From NCBI GenBank assembly GCA_008931825.1, contig QXVZ01011910.1:1-28938 (forward strand): a stretch of DNA of 28,938 nt, read 5' to 3'. The position numbers were made by a program, and so were the translations under genes. The notes under the pieces are model-generated. The model searched no databases. It had not been told where the DNA came from and saw only the letters and a program-made list of their open reading frames with translations. The DNA is from Phallusia fumigata. Taxonomy: Eukaryota; Chordata; Ascidiacea; Phlebobranchia; Ascidiidae. Shown here one piece after another: positions 1 through 10,439 of this stretch; positions within the stretch are counted from its first letter, which is position 1, and each line of letters begins with the position of its first letter.

Positions 1-132
1 AACAGCACAGAAATAGGAAACGACTGCAAATACCTCACGGTAAAAATACGTCCAGATAAAAAGAAATATGGGAAAGAATGGTTAAAAGACGCAGCAGACG
101 CAGCTTTGCGATTGGGGTGGGCGAATAACTAG
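1..132 (+). CDS. Possible C-terminal coding piece of an upstream gene (partial)
   Basis: Reading from base 1, the plus strand is open for 43 codons and stops with TAG at 130-132. The peptide is charged and begins NSTEIGNDCK. It ends in an Ala/Leu-rich helix-like stretch, WLKDAADAALRLGW, followed by ANN. The composition looks like real protein, and the frame is continuous from the window edge. I do not recognise the family, and the exon start lies outside the window. It could be the last exon of an unrelated plus-strand gene or a chance open stretch of 130 bases. No clear polyadenylation signal follows closely. Confidence 0.35.
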   Translation, partial: NSTEIGNDCKYLTVKIRPDKKKYGKEWLKDAADAALRLGWANN

Positions 133-1639
133 AGCCAAGAAGTTGGAAATCTCGTTGAAGAAGCGAGCGGCGTGAATGGCAACACAACTGGACAACAAAA
201 GCTCATTTTCTAGCGAGTATTGCGATACAACACCTTCTTCGATTTAACGTAACATTACTTTGTTTAGCAAACATTGCGACACATTTACTATAATCCGCTT
301 GCTAACTTACTTTGGAAAACCGTATCTGGAAATTGTTACAATCTGCGCTGATGGTTTTTGATCGTGTTCTCCACAAAACTTATTGGGGGCGCTGTCATCA
401 ACCTCAGTTGAGAGAAATGCACAAATACTCTCACAAATACATATTCACTGACTCACCAACTGTTAATATTAAACTGGTGTGATAATCGCAATATTTGTTA
501 GCGGTCGATGACGAGGGGGAGAAGGGATGGACGGTTTAACTAGAGTTATAGGTACATAGAAGCTGAGAATCGTGATTAAAATGTTATATTTCTTCCCAGG
601 GTTCTAACAAAAAAGAATTAAAAGCAGAAAATTTCCAACGAAACAACACTGACCAGATTACCACAAGAACGGCACCATCTTTTGAAAAGGAACAGGGTAA
701 AATATGAATTAAAGTTTATAGGATAGGTGGTATGATAAACTAACCTTAACATTAAAAAAAAATATTTCTGCAATATTACCACCAGTTTAACTAGAGTGTT
801 TATTTTCATTGCACATACATTGTTACCGTTATTTCTATGTTTCATTTCCCAAGTGCAACCGTGCGTCAAATTAATTTGGTTTTTGTTAGTTTTGGGCCAA
901 TCTCTTCCTCTATATTTGTCATGTGACCAAAACGTACTTGAACATAGTCACACCTGATCTAAAAATGCAGTTTTTATGTTTATGTGAAGTAATCTGTTGG
1001 AATTGGCTGCCGAACCGTATTTGTTTGTCGGTCGCTAAATTCGAGCACTGTTCTTGCACTTTCATCTCCATAACAAAACTCTGAAAGCCACAGGTTGTGC
1101 AGTCTTGGGGGCAGTTGTAAATTTCTGATCCATTGTACCCAACTATTGTAACGTACTGAACGCTTTGGTAAACGTAGCACAAAAGCCATCACACCGAAAT
1201 CTGACTCCAAATTAAACAATCTAACTTCTGCTACTAACAAAAATCTGAGCCACAAAACTTAACCCTTAAATTTTATTCACGAAACAATATTGCGATAACA
1301 ACACGGCGAGTTAGCGAACACAAGTTGTTTGAATAAAAATAATTAGATATAATTTCGTACTGCTAATTACAACACAACCAGTACAAGGCCGCAATGAAAG
1401 AGGTAAAGTAAGCTAATTAAGCGTACCGGATCAATTATGGTAAAAACCGAACAAACAGAAACAAGAATTGGTGTGACGTAACACTGAAATGAAATGCAAA
1501 GTAACATAGACAACATATTTCGACACATCGCATATCGCGGTCACTACAGTACCAACGAGGGCATTAGCCAAGGTTTGATTAGTTGTAAGCCTATGCCGCG
1601 ACTAGTCCTAAAATTTTGGATGTCACATACTCACCACTA
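133..1639. other. Gene-free stretch, no recognisable feature
   Basis: Both strands are broken by frequent stops and only short chance frames occur. I see no splice-bounded coding block, RNA gene or transposon end that I can support between the putative terminal exon and the repeat that starts near 1640. Confidence 0.5.
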
Positions 1640-1880
1640 CGACCCTGTTGAATCCGTGGTTTGCGCGTGACATCGTGCTTGTTACTACCGATCGCTTCTG
1701 CTTCTGTCGCTCAACCTTTGGTGCTGTCTGTCTGTCTGGAGACTAGCTTGACGCAAGAACCGTTTTGTATTATAAATTTTCTGATTTCGAACGAAGGGAA
1801 TCATTCCATTGGGTTGGAATGATTCCAACGAAATCGAAATGCAAAGACGACAAGGAAGGAAGGAATGGAATAGAATGATG
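1640..1880 (-). repeat. Dispersed SINE-like repeat, inverted copy
   Basis: The reverse complement of this stretch matches 10010-10250 along nearly its whole length, roughly 85% by eye with small indels. Shared landmarks include the run GTCAAGCTAGTCTCCAGACA and the run CAGAAGCAGAAGCGATCGGT. The two copies point in opposite directions about 8.3 kb apart. The copy near 10 kb continues into an AATAAA followed by a (CTCAA)n tail, which suggests a retroposon. The 3' tail is not recognisable in this copy. The short minus-strand open frame here is repeat sequence, not a gene. Confidence 0.7.
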
Positions 1881-2294
1881 TTGGCGTTCATGGAATATCG
1901 TATTCTCGACAAGCAAAACTCTACAACCCCATAAATATTTGGGCTACATTGGATGTATATTTAATACCCGCACTACATTAGGTCCCTAACTACCTTGGCA
2001 TTTTATTTATTCTTCTGTGTAATCACCCGAACCGAACCTGAACCCATATGACAACATAGCATATGATGTCAAGCGGTTCGACTCCCTGTCTCGAACATAA
2101 ATATGGTAAGCGCCAAGCGGCGAGAAAAGAAAATTCCCCCAAACCGAAATAAGTGAACGGCATTTTGTGGTAAAAGTCGGAATATTTGACCCCATCGTTT
2201 CCAAAAATTACTGGAAAAAAATTGTGCCCCCCTGCTTGGTACAAAGTGTCAAGGTGGTATGCTGTAATTCTTACACGAAAATGTTTTTGTTCAG
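1881..2294. other. Sequence upstream of gene 1, no supported exon
   Basis: This stretch should hold the promoter or earlier exons of gene 1. I found no kinase motifs, no exon similar to those of gene 2 and no convincing TATA element. Short open frames exist on both strands but start only at non-ATG codons or overlap repeats. Confidence 0.4.
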
Positions 2295-2377
2295 TAAAGG
2301 AAAAAACACGGGAAAATGTTGCCATCAAACAAGAACGATCAAAAAACCACACGGTTTTGCCTGAAGCCGAGTTGCTG
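2295..2377 (+). CDS. Candidate upstream exon of gene 1 (linker or kinase-like)
   Basis: An AG acceptor (TGTTCAG, ending 2294) and a GTAAAT donor (2378) bound 83 nt that is open in one frame. The exon ends in phase 0, exactly the phase needed by the ZU5 exon at 2453. The peptide contains ENVAIKQERSKNHTVLPEAE. This has a VAIK-like motif with a downstream Glu, as in the N-lobe of CK1/TTBK kinases. Its second half (KNHTVLPEAELL) also resembles the pre-ZU5 segment of gene 2 (KNHKFVIQTEQL at 21872). No glycine loop or later kinase exon lies nearby, so the kinase reading is weak. No ATG in this frame was found, so a still earlier exon would be needed. Confidence 0.35.
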
Positions 2378-2452
2378 GTAAATTAATAGAAGTGGTAACA
2401 ATTAAAGAAGTAAACTGGCAATCATCAATAAAGACGAAATTGTTGTGCGCAG

Positions 2453-3097
2453 AAAAGCTTTAAATACGTCCAAAAAATTGAAGAATTGGTGGGAAAAGAC
2501 GAAGCAACACTAACAGTTGGTGGATGTATCGTTGATGTTCCAGCTGGTGCATTGAAAACTGAAGTAAACATCAAACTGACAGCAGTGTACGGAGATCGAC
2601 ACAGCACAAATGTTGGTAGTTTTGTCATGTTCAATTACATATGCCTACTAACATTGTTTATGACAGAATGAATTCGCACCTCTCCTTAAGTGTGAACCAG
2701 ATGGACAGAAGTTTGAAAAACCTGTGACTGTCCGGCTTCAAACGTGTCGTGTTGCTAAGCCCTCTGACAAAATTAAGGTAATATTGAAACTAAAATTTTG
2801 TGTCAAAAACAAAACAAATGCAAGCTTTTTTTATGTGGACTATTTATAGCTTAAATTAAATTTAAACTTTTAAAACTTGTTATTTAGCATTATGTTTTTA
2901 TAGCCTGTGTTAGTGACCACATTAAAAATATGGAGAGCTGGTAAATGAAATAAGAGTTTTATAAATTGCAGTAAGTTTTTTAAAGATGAATATTTTCAGA
3001 TCAAGACTAGTAAGGACCGCAAAGCATGGGACATCATAAAAAAAGTTGATCACAGTGATGAAGATTACATTACCTTTGAAACTGACCACTTCTCATA
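2453..3097 (+). other. Gene 1 ZU5-A domain exons with HFS site
   Basis: Three exons (159, 111 and 98 nt) encode the first ZU5. The first carries the Gly-Gly and Pro-x-Gly-Ala-Leu core (VPAGAL). The second carries LKCEPDG and the KPVTV strand. The third ends TFETDHFS. In PIDD1 the His-Phe-Ser motif is where ZU5 cleaves itself between Phe and Ser; here it is at residues 120-122 of the model. The codon after this Ser (TA|C, Tyr) is split by the intron at 3098, giving HFSY. Confidence 0.85.
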
Positions 3098-6000
3098 GTA
3101 TGTGGGCACATGATTGCGGAGAGAAAGTTTCAAATGTTAATGAGTGACTTTTGTAGCTTCCAGGCATTTCAGGAGGCCAGTAAGAAAAAAGCATCAATGC
3201 AATTTGTCTCTTTCACAACACAGGTTGACAAGTGTGAATCAAGATTGAGGTAAAATTAAAAAGAATCTTCAATGAATTTTCTCAAAAGTATTTCTATTTT
3301 ACTGCTGTAGAAATATCATAATGTGAACATTTTTGTATTCAACTTTTGAAAAATTAAAGNCACATGATTGCGGAGAGAAAGTTTCAAATGTTAATGAGTG
3401 ACTTTTGTAGCTTCCAGGCATTTCAGGAGGCCAGTAAGAAAAAAGCATCAATGCAATTTGTCTCTTTCACAACACAGGTTGACAAGTGTGAATCAAGATT
3501 GAGGTAAAATTAAAAAGAATCTTCAATGAATTTTCTCAAAAGTATTTCTATTTTACTGCTGTAGAAATATCATAATGTGAACATTTTTGTATTCAACTTT
3601 TGAAAAATTAAAGCATCATTGTTTATATTTGTGAATAACTTTTTCAGAGTCAAACAAAAGCCTTTAATTCCCAGTTTATCTTTGGGTGATGCAATTGCCA
3701 AGGCAACCACAGGTATGCTACAGGAGTAACTTTTACTATATTTCCATTTACACAAAGTTTTACATATGGGTCCCTACACATGCAAAGTTGTTGATTTTGC
3801 ATTTTTCTGTATACATATTGAGAATATCATAACATGTAAATAAAAAACAAGATATTACCTACACTTAACAATGCCTGCAATAAACTTCCACTGAGACCAA
3901 CATCGAGATACTTTATCGCTACAATATAATACCTGCATCATTGTAGTTCTGTTGGATCATTTGTAGATTAAGTTTGCTAATCCTAAAGAGCAATGACACT
4001 TTGTGTCGACCCAAACCTTAAACAAGCCAATGACATAGCCTTTAAACTATTATCTGTTAAAATTTTTGTAAAATATATGTGTTCCCTTTACGAAACAAAC
4101 CAATACCAAATATTTTTGCATACTACTAAGTTATTTTTTTTCAACTATTATGTAAAAATACCATTTTCCAAATGAATTTGGAAGTGCAACAATGTTTTTT
4201 TTTACGATTTGACAGATGCTTATCCTGATAATTTATCAAATTGGGTAAGAAGAATTATTTTTAGAATGTCTTTCTATAAAAAAAAGTATTAAAGACAAAG
4301 CATTACAATAACTCAGTGTTAATTTTTTCATTTCAGTTGTGATAATTGTCTAAAATAGTAACCCCACTTATTGTAATGTATTGTGTTGTTTTTATCCATT
4401 GATGTTGGCAGAAGTTTTTTATTACTTATGATTTCATCTGAAAGCAGGAAAATTTCAACACAGTTTCCAGAGTTATTGGGCCAGAGGGAGGAAAACTTGA
4501 GTCCAATGGATGCTCATTGGTGGTTTCCCAAGGCGCTCTGTCTGAAGATGTGCTGATTACAATGACTCCCTGTGTTAAAAAAGTAAGTAGCTTACTGTCA
4601 GCCTGCAGTTTAATTTGCATGTTTTAAAACTCATAGCTTTATTCAAGTAATAAGCCTTGGACACACAAGTAAAGTAAATTAGTCTTCTGCATTGCCCAAG
4701 ACTCTTACTTTGAATTGCACTAACTTTTGCCCTTGTTGGACTATTAACTCTGAATGTTTGATTAAAAGCTGAAACAAAACTATTTGTTAACAGTAAATCC
4801 CATTTGGGGGCCATAAAGTGATGTAAACATTTAGTCACAAAAGGAAAACCAATATGTGACCCACTTCCAGAGGGGACCCATAAAACAATATTTGAAAGGC
4901 ATGTTAAGTAACAGCCCAATTACATGACCCTAAATTCCCATATATAGGCTTATTGTAATACTTGTCAGCAAATCTTGGAATGACAGGATGTGCACACAGA
5001 AATAGCACAAATGTCATGTCATTTTAACTCAGGTTTTTTTGGCCAACACCTGTTTCCTCCATTGATAGACTGGTATCTGATTTTGTGCACTGTAATTTTG
5101 TGACTTCAGTGACTTTGAATTCTTGACTTTATTAAATCATTTTCAATATTGGTCATGCCACTTAGCTCCTGCATAGTTAGTATTAGCGGTTCATATTATG
5201 CCACCCCATTTCACCGCTTTACGTAGAAATGAGACCTTCTCTCAAACTGCTTTGCAGTCTCTCAGCTTCTAAAAATCAAGCTGTGACTGCACAGTGGTAA
5301 CTGAAATGCATTTGCTAAATCATGCTGTAAAAGACGCTATGTCACAATAACTTTGCTTCTATTTACAGTTATACTCATAGGCGTCGATTCCCGGGGTGGC
5401 AGCCACCCCACTGGAAATTTCTGGGGTGGCAGCCATTATAAAAATTCTATGCAGCCACCCCAGAAATTTTCTGGATTCATTGTTATATTCTTGCTTTGAA
5501 AACATATGTTGCTTGCGCCGACGCAAGGATTTCTGAAGAGTTGTTTACACAAAACACGTGCGAGCGATGCACATTTCTTTTCATTCTTTAAACGATATAG
5601 GGGGAAGTCCCATTTTATGCGTCTCTTGTGCTATATGCATCGATAATATTAGCGATAACAGATAATTTAATGACGCTATGATTCAACAGGAAACCGCTCA
5701 GACTTGATCATTTCGCCACCCCACACAAAATAAATATTTGTTAAAAAATCAACGCCTATTGTTGCACTCTATTGTACAGCAGCATGTGTAGTGGATGTGC
5801 AGTGGCAATATGGGGAATATCACCTTTTAGTAAAGTTCTGTTTTTGTTGTTAAGTGTTAAAGACAAATATATTGCTGCTGTGTGTAGAATGACGTTACCC
5901 CATATGTGAAATGTGGGCCAGCAGGAATTACCTTCCAAAAGAACGTCACGATCACTCTTCCTTTGCTAAAACTGGAAAACAAGTCACTGACGGTAAGTTC

Positions 6001-8317
6001 CACTAAATGTTTTGTTTTCTAAACAAATATTTCATTTGATTCTCAGTTAGTACAGCATATTTCCTGCTTACTGTTTGTTTAAATAGGCTTTACATTTTCC
6101 TATTACCAAATATGCTTGTTTTCTACCAAACAGGTCAAGTTCTGTAATGAGGGATCAACGTGGCAGACATTGGAAAAAAGGCCAAAAATCAAGGATGGCA
6201 AGATTTCTTTTCAAACCAAACATTTCACTTGGTAATTATGCAGCAAATTTATACTTTTAATCTTGCCTTTAAACTTAAAAACAAGAAAGGGTGGTATATA
6301 TAGTTTCTAATAGCGGTCTCCAGCCACTGGTAATTATTACATTTTTGGGTTGTAAAGAAACCACTGGTATCATTGAAAAAAAGTTATTACCACCATTACT
6401 CATTTTATATTAGCATGAGCTTCATGATATCTATTATTAAACACTGGAAAACCAACGATTTCAATTTTTGTAGCAAAGCAAATTTTTAAACATAAACAAT
6501 ATTTTAATTCTATTTGACTTTTGAAACAAATTTAGGTTTGGGGCTGAAGGAGATGTTAACACAAAAAAGAAGCTGGTAAAATTTGGTGCGAGAAAACCTT
6601 TCATCCAAACTGGAAATTCTCTGCTGCTAATTTCCCTTGTCAAGGACAAACTTGACATTGTTGAGGATGGTGATGTTTTTAAGTGTTGTACCCTTGCTCA
6701 TGAGGACCAGTTTCAAATGGAGTAAGTTTTTTTGCAAATTTAAACCAAGATTTAAAACTAGGCCATAAAAAACTTAATATGTTTACCAGAATCACAGATG
6801 ATCCCATGAAAATGCTCATATCATGTGATGGATCACCATCACCACTCAAATCAAAAGCTGTTTTTGGTCTTGACAAAGCAATCCTTCATTTCCTAATAAC
6901 CTATAGTGATCAAGCTAATGTTGACTATCGTGTTTTCGGCAGTACACTGGCTGAAAAAGCCAAAGGACAGTTTTTTGTCCCAGGTAGGCTATTTTGTATT
7001 ACAAACACACAATCTTTTTGTGGGTTGCATGCACAATTCCACAAACAAATTTCACAACACTCAGTATTCTATCTCTTCTGGGAAGATAAAAACACAAGGC
7101 GAGACAACACAAAACACGGAAAACACATAGGTGTCTATGGAAACTCTTCCAATTGACAGATTGTTGTGTTTGACCCTACAACCACCGCAGTAACCCCACT
7201 GGCCCCCTGAAATTGATGACAAATTATGAATTAGATGATTGTGGTGTATCAATTGGTTTGCTTGACCACACTAGATTTAAATGGTGAAGAGAAAAAATGA
7301 TTGTTTAATACAATAATTTGTAATAGCAACTGGCAGACTTGAAAAATTCTTTGCTGTAAATTAGTTTACCCCTAATTTGGCCTACTAGCAAAGTGAGTCA
7401 TTATTGTTAAACTTTTTTAAAATCAAAAAGAAAGTTTGCTAGATACATTCTTTGGGTTATGATGATTTGTTTTGTGTGGTTAATATCACGAGCACATACA
7501 CTAGTAACAATGAAACTAATTGATCCAGTGTATGAAAAAAGCATATCTTCCATTTTTGAATTGTTTATATTACATAAATATAGAAAGGCAAGAAGGTAAA
7601 AGCCAGTCTTGTTTATATTTTGCTATTTGTTTACAGGTTTGACCCAAGAACACAAGGACATTGAAGGTTCAGATGAGAGAACAGGTTTTTGCATTGATTG
7701 TTGGTCTCAGGCTTAACAATAAAAAAATTGGCATGTACTGTAAACTACCCTATGTTTAGCATTCTGGTTTGGTAGGGCCTCTTATAGCCAAAACTGTTTT
7801 TATCCTTACAGTGGATGGCAGGAAAAAATGAAACTAACCCTCTTCCATTATTATACAAACACTGACTAATGCAACAAACAATTTATTTGTGCAATCTTTT
7901 CACCAGCTTTACAAATCTTGCAAACATGTTTATGCAAACTGAATTAGTTTGTATATTTCTCAGAATCAAATGTACAAAACTTGGTTGACATCTCGAGCAT
8001 TATCCAAGAACAAGAATGGAGTGACTTTGCTGACTTTATTTTACTCCAAGATCCAGTAACAGATGAATTAATTTCAGAAAATATTCCAAATCGTGAACAA
8101 CGACAGATGGTTCTGCAATTGTGGTGTGAATGTGGTGAAGGCAAAAATTAAGGAAGTTCGGAATATAAGCTATCTGCCAATGAAGCTGGTATCAATATGA
8201 TTCACTTTAAAATATTTTGCTGTTGCAGAAGGGAATAATGCATTGGAATTGCTACAACTGGCAGGCCACTTCTTGCGAGACCATAGAACAAGCAGAGAAC
8301 AGATTTTACCCACATAA
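2453..8317 (+). CDS. Gene 1: PIDD-like ZU5-ZU5-UPA-Death domain protein (5' incomplete)
   Basis: Exons: 2453-2611, 2667-2777, 3000-3097, 3157-3249 (identical copy 3411-3503), 3648-3712, 4216-4244, 4448-4582, 5888-5992, 6134-6231, 6536-6721, 6790-6983, 7637-7666, 7964-8134, 8229-8317. Counting the duplicated exon once, they join in frame into 521 codons ending in TAA. Domains: ZU5-A at residues 1-122 (GGCIVDVPAGAL, then CEPDG, ending TDHFS); a linker; ZU5-B at 186-297 (GPEGGKLESNGCSL, CGPAGITF, ending KHFT); UPA at 298-424; Death domain at 435-520 (EWSDFADF, then LWCE, then LELLQL). The order matches PIDD1 without its leucine-rich repeats. Family knowledge suggests a cytosolic death or stress-signalling scaffold. 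The first donor (GTTGGT, 2612) is unusual, but gene 2 uses the same position. The protein start is unresolved. The first AATAAA I saw downstream is at 9694. Confidence 0.85.
3107..3613 (+). repeat. 253-bp exact direct duplication around a single N
   Basis: Bases 3107-3359 and 3361-3613 are identical throughout as read by eye, separated only by the N at 3360. The unit contains one complete 93-nt exon (3157-3249 and 3411-3503) with flanking intron. An exact repeat abutting a one-base gap is typical of two contig ends that overlap but were not merged. If real, it would be an in-frame exon duplication, because the exon is phase 2 on both sides and 93 is divisible by three. Gene 2 has one such exon (22800-22901). 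Confidence 0.95.
3761..3820 (-). repeat. Dispersed repeat, reverse copy in a gene 1 intron
   Basis: The reverse complement contains AACTTTGCATGTGTAGGGAC followed by CCATATGT. It matches the start of the repeat near 9470-9530 (AACTTTGCATGTGTGGGGAC, then CCATGTG). It lies in the intron after exon 3648-3712. Only one end of the element is recognisable. Confidence 0.55.
4448..6231 (+). other. Gene 1 ZU5-B domain exons with HFT site
   Basis: Exons 4448-4582, 5888-5992 and 6134-6231 encode the second ZU5 (residues 186-297). Phases match ZU5-A exon for exon (0, 0, then ending in phase 2), so the two domains arose by internal duplication. The core reads EGGKLESNGCSL, the middle strand YVKCGPAGITF, and the end SFQTKHFT. 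The residue equivalent to the cleavage-site Ser is Thr at 297. The VPxGAL segment is changed to VSQGAL. Confidence 0.8.
5378..5758. mobile_element. Miniature inverted-repeat transposon in a gene 1 intron
   Basis: The 5' end reads TAGGCGTCGATT, and the 3' end, AATCAACGCCTA, is its complement apart from one mismatch. Inside both ends lie GGGGTGGC and GCCACCCC blocks, and the GGGTGGCAGCC/GGCTGCCACCCC-like motif recurs around 5392-5462, so the 5' part can fold into hairpins. No transposase frame is present. The terminal sequence recalls hAT-type ends, but I could not find a convincing target-site duplication. It sits in the 4583-5887 intron and probably accounts for much of its length. Confidence 0.6.
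6536..6983 (+). other. Gene 1 UPA domain exons
   Basis: Exons of 186 and 194 nt encode residues 298-424, between ZU5-B and the Death domain, where PIDD, UNC5 and ankyrins carry UPA. Landmarks are the Leu-rich strand SLLLISLVKDKL and the end AKGQFFVPG, shared with gene 2 (ANGQFFVPE). The second exon is exactly 194 nt in both genes. Family assignment rests mainly on position and on similarity to gene 2. Confidence 0.65.
7964..8317 (+). other. Gene 1 Death domain exons
   Basis: Exons 7964-8134 and 8229-8317 encode about 86 residues with the Death-fold pattern. There is a leading helix (VQNLVDISSII), then EWSDFADFI with the hallmark Trp, then REQRQMVLQLW with the second Trp before the last helices, then NNALELLQLAGHFL. 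The predicted role is homotypic binding to other Death domains. Reading on past the donor at 8135 would stop soon at a TAA, so correct splicing is needed for the last helix. Confidence 0.8.
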
Positions 8318-9092
8318 ATGTGTTTTGCTTTTATAATCCTTGAATGTTTTAACCAAACCAACATTGTACCAAACTGTTTTGTCCCTGTACTTTTTGCTGA
8401 TGTTCTAATACAGATTATGCTGTAAATAGTTTCATACTTTTTTTTGGAAAAACCAAATTGCTGTAAATTTTGTACATTTTATACAAATTAATTATGGGTC
8501 CCCTTTCTGAAAGGGGACACATATTGTTTTCACTCTGTTTGTTTTTCTTTTTTCTCCCCTGCAGCTTGTCCATGCACTTTTGGCATGAAATGTTTGATGG
8601 ATTAGGATGAAACTTTTACAGCTGGTAGATATGGTCAAGGCGGTGTGTCATCCATTTCGATTGACTTCTTAGCCCCAAGGGTTTTCCCGCTAGCCCCAAA
8701 AACGTAAAACGTTTTTGACATGCATGCGCACCACAAACGTTAGTTTAGTGTAGACTATATAGACAATTTGGTAGTAACAGGGTTCTGCCTTACTTTGTCA
8801 GACAATTAACATGGCCGTTGTCTGATTTTGCGGAAACCAGTAGCATGAGGCATGAACTTTGGCCGTTATGAGGTCACTATGTATCTAGCGAAAGGGGAAT
8901 CCCCATGTTGAACAGTTTTCAAACCCGAAATGGTGAAATATTCCCTGCACATTGTCTATGTACCTTTGGGGTGAAATGTTTAGTGGATTTGGATGAAACT
9001 TTCACAGCTGGAAGATATGGTCAAGGCGGTGTGTCATTAGTTTCGGTTAACCCCACAGNATTCGAATCGTTTGTCTCTCAAATTCTTAAAAG
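8318..9092 (+). repeat. Gene-free stretch with a diverged repeat in two copies (8559-8660, 8944-9045)
   Basis: The two copies share GATGAAAC, TTTACAGCTGG/TTCACAGCTGG, GATATGGTCAAGGCGGTGTG and TCAT in order over about 100 bp. A weaker third match to the middle part (GGATGAAATTTACACAGTTTC) occurs near 9388. A perfect 9-bp hairpin, GTCCCCTTT-CTG-AAAGGGGAC, lies at 8498-8518, just before copy one. A single N is at 9059. No coding potential is evident. The stretch includes the 3' untranslated side of gene 1. Confidence 0.6.
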
Positions 9093-9305
9093 AATTCATG
9101 AATACGAATACAAGCATTAAATAATTCGAATACAATTCGAATTGTTGCACTCCGAAATTTTTGATTTATCCGTGAATACGAATACATGAATCGGTTCATT
9201 CGAATACAATTCGAATTGCTGGCGCTCGAAAACCACTTAAATATTCATGAATACGAATACAGCTAACCGAGTATTCGTAAAGTATTCGAATGCATGTAAC
9301 GTGTA
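9093..9305 (+). repeat. Short satellite-like tandem repeat, period about 73-75 bp
   Basis: Three units begin with TGAATACGAATACA (near 9098, 9172 and 9249). The first two then carry ATTCGAATACAATTCGAAT, and the third is more diverged (GTATTCGTAAAGTATTCGAA). The repeated core, ATTCGAAT, is self-complementary. Confidence 0.65.
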
Positions 9306-9462
9306 TTCGACCCCATGTCTGCCCATAACCCCATCAGTTACCCTGCTAGCCCCTAAAATGGGTCAAATTTTTAAACAATGTCCGAATTGGATGAAATTTA
9401 CACAGTTTCAAGAACATGCCATTGCAATGCTTTAATTGCTTTGTTTATACCTATAGCCTGGA

Positions 9463-9595
9463 CATGTATTTCGAAAAACGCACAATGTAGAACTTTGCAT
9501 GTGTGGGGACCCATGTGATTCTGCCAGCAGAAACAATCATGTCATATATAGCGCCGGTAACTATAAGACCCAAAGTAAAATAATCTTGGGAATAT
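9463..9595 (+). repeat. Dispersed repeat, forward copy A
   Basis: The stretch carries TGTGGGGACCCATGTG, TTCTGCC, GCAGAAACAATCAT and GACCCAAAGTAAAATAAT. The same blocks in the same order and spacing appear at 18236-18335 in the first intron of gene 2. The left part is also found inverted at 3761-3820. Nothing coding is seen in it. Confidence 0.65.
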
Positions 9596-10009
9596 ATCCT
9601 CTTTTAATACCAGGAAATAGTGTATGTAGAATGTCTATATATGGTAAGCCACCCTTCTAGTTTATTTTTGTATGTTGTTTTATATATTAATCAAATAAAC
9701 TTTTTGATTTCTTTGCATGCATTTATTATCAAGAGCAAAAACTAAAAATATAGTTATGGTTCCAAATACTTGACGAAACACACACTGTTTCCACTCTGTT
9801 TTATTCTGCAGGTTTGTGTAGAAACTTGTAGAGTTTTGCGTGTCGAGAATATTGCATAAGCGCCATTAACATCTGTGCGACCTTATGTTTTATATCACAC
9901 CTCCGTATTTCATCGCTTCAACTTGTCGTCAATCGATGATATCACGTTTAACACCTTGATACGTCATTGTCACTTTACCACTATATATTCACGTACGTTG
10001 TGACACACA

Positions 10010-10346
10010 ATCATTCTGTTCAATTCTATTCCATTTCTTCCTTGTCGTTTTCGCATTTCGATTCCAACCCAATGGAATGCTTACCTTCGTTCGGAATCGA
10101 TAATACAAGACTCTCCGAATCGGTTCTTGCGTCAAGCTAGTCTCCAGACACACAGACAGACTGAGAGCACAAAAGGTTGAGCGACAGAAGCAGAAGCGAT
10201 CGGTAGTAACAAGCACGACGTCACGCCCCAAACCACGGATTCGACAAATTCGCCATGCAATATAGATGAATATTTTAGATTTTGTAGGCTCAGTGGATAC
10301 CCTGGGTATGCTTTCTTTCACCAAGCGAAATAAACTCAACTCAACC
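10010..10346 (+). mobile_element. SINE-like retroposon with AATAAA and (CTCAA)n tail
   Basis: Bases 10010-10250 match the inverted copy at 1640-1880. The element continues to CTTTCACCAAGCGAAATAAA and then ends in ACTCAACTCAACC. The same 3' tail (TTTCTTTCACCGAGCCAAAT, then AAACTCAACTCAACTCAA) occurs at 19245-19297 in an intron of gene 2. A shared 3' end with a short tandem tail fits a SINE using a partner LINE's machinery. A tRNA-like promoter in the GCGATCGGTAGTAACAAGC to CACGGATTCGAC region is possible but weak. The minus-strand open frame over it is not a gene. Confidence 0.6.
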
Positions 10347-10439
10347 CTAGTAAACACAAGATTCTAGTGGTTGCCTAAAAGCTTGGATAAACGCAATATC
10401 TGAATGGAATAAAAAAATCATAGAGTTTGGGGTTGAGCC

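Noticed and set aside
6779-7156. 125-codon open frame
   Set aside because: Its first two thirds are the real UPA exon 6790-6983. The rest is read-through past the GTAGGC donor into the intron, as shown by the 194-nt exon shared with gene 2.
9989-10357. 122-codon minus-strand open frame
   Set aside because: It covers the SINE-like element; the inverted copy at 1640-1880 does not preserve the frame.
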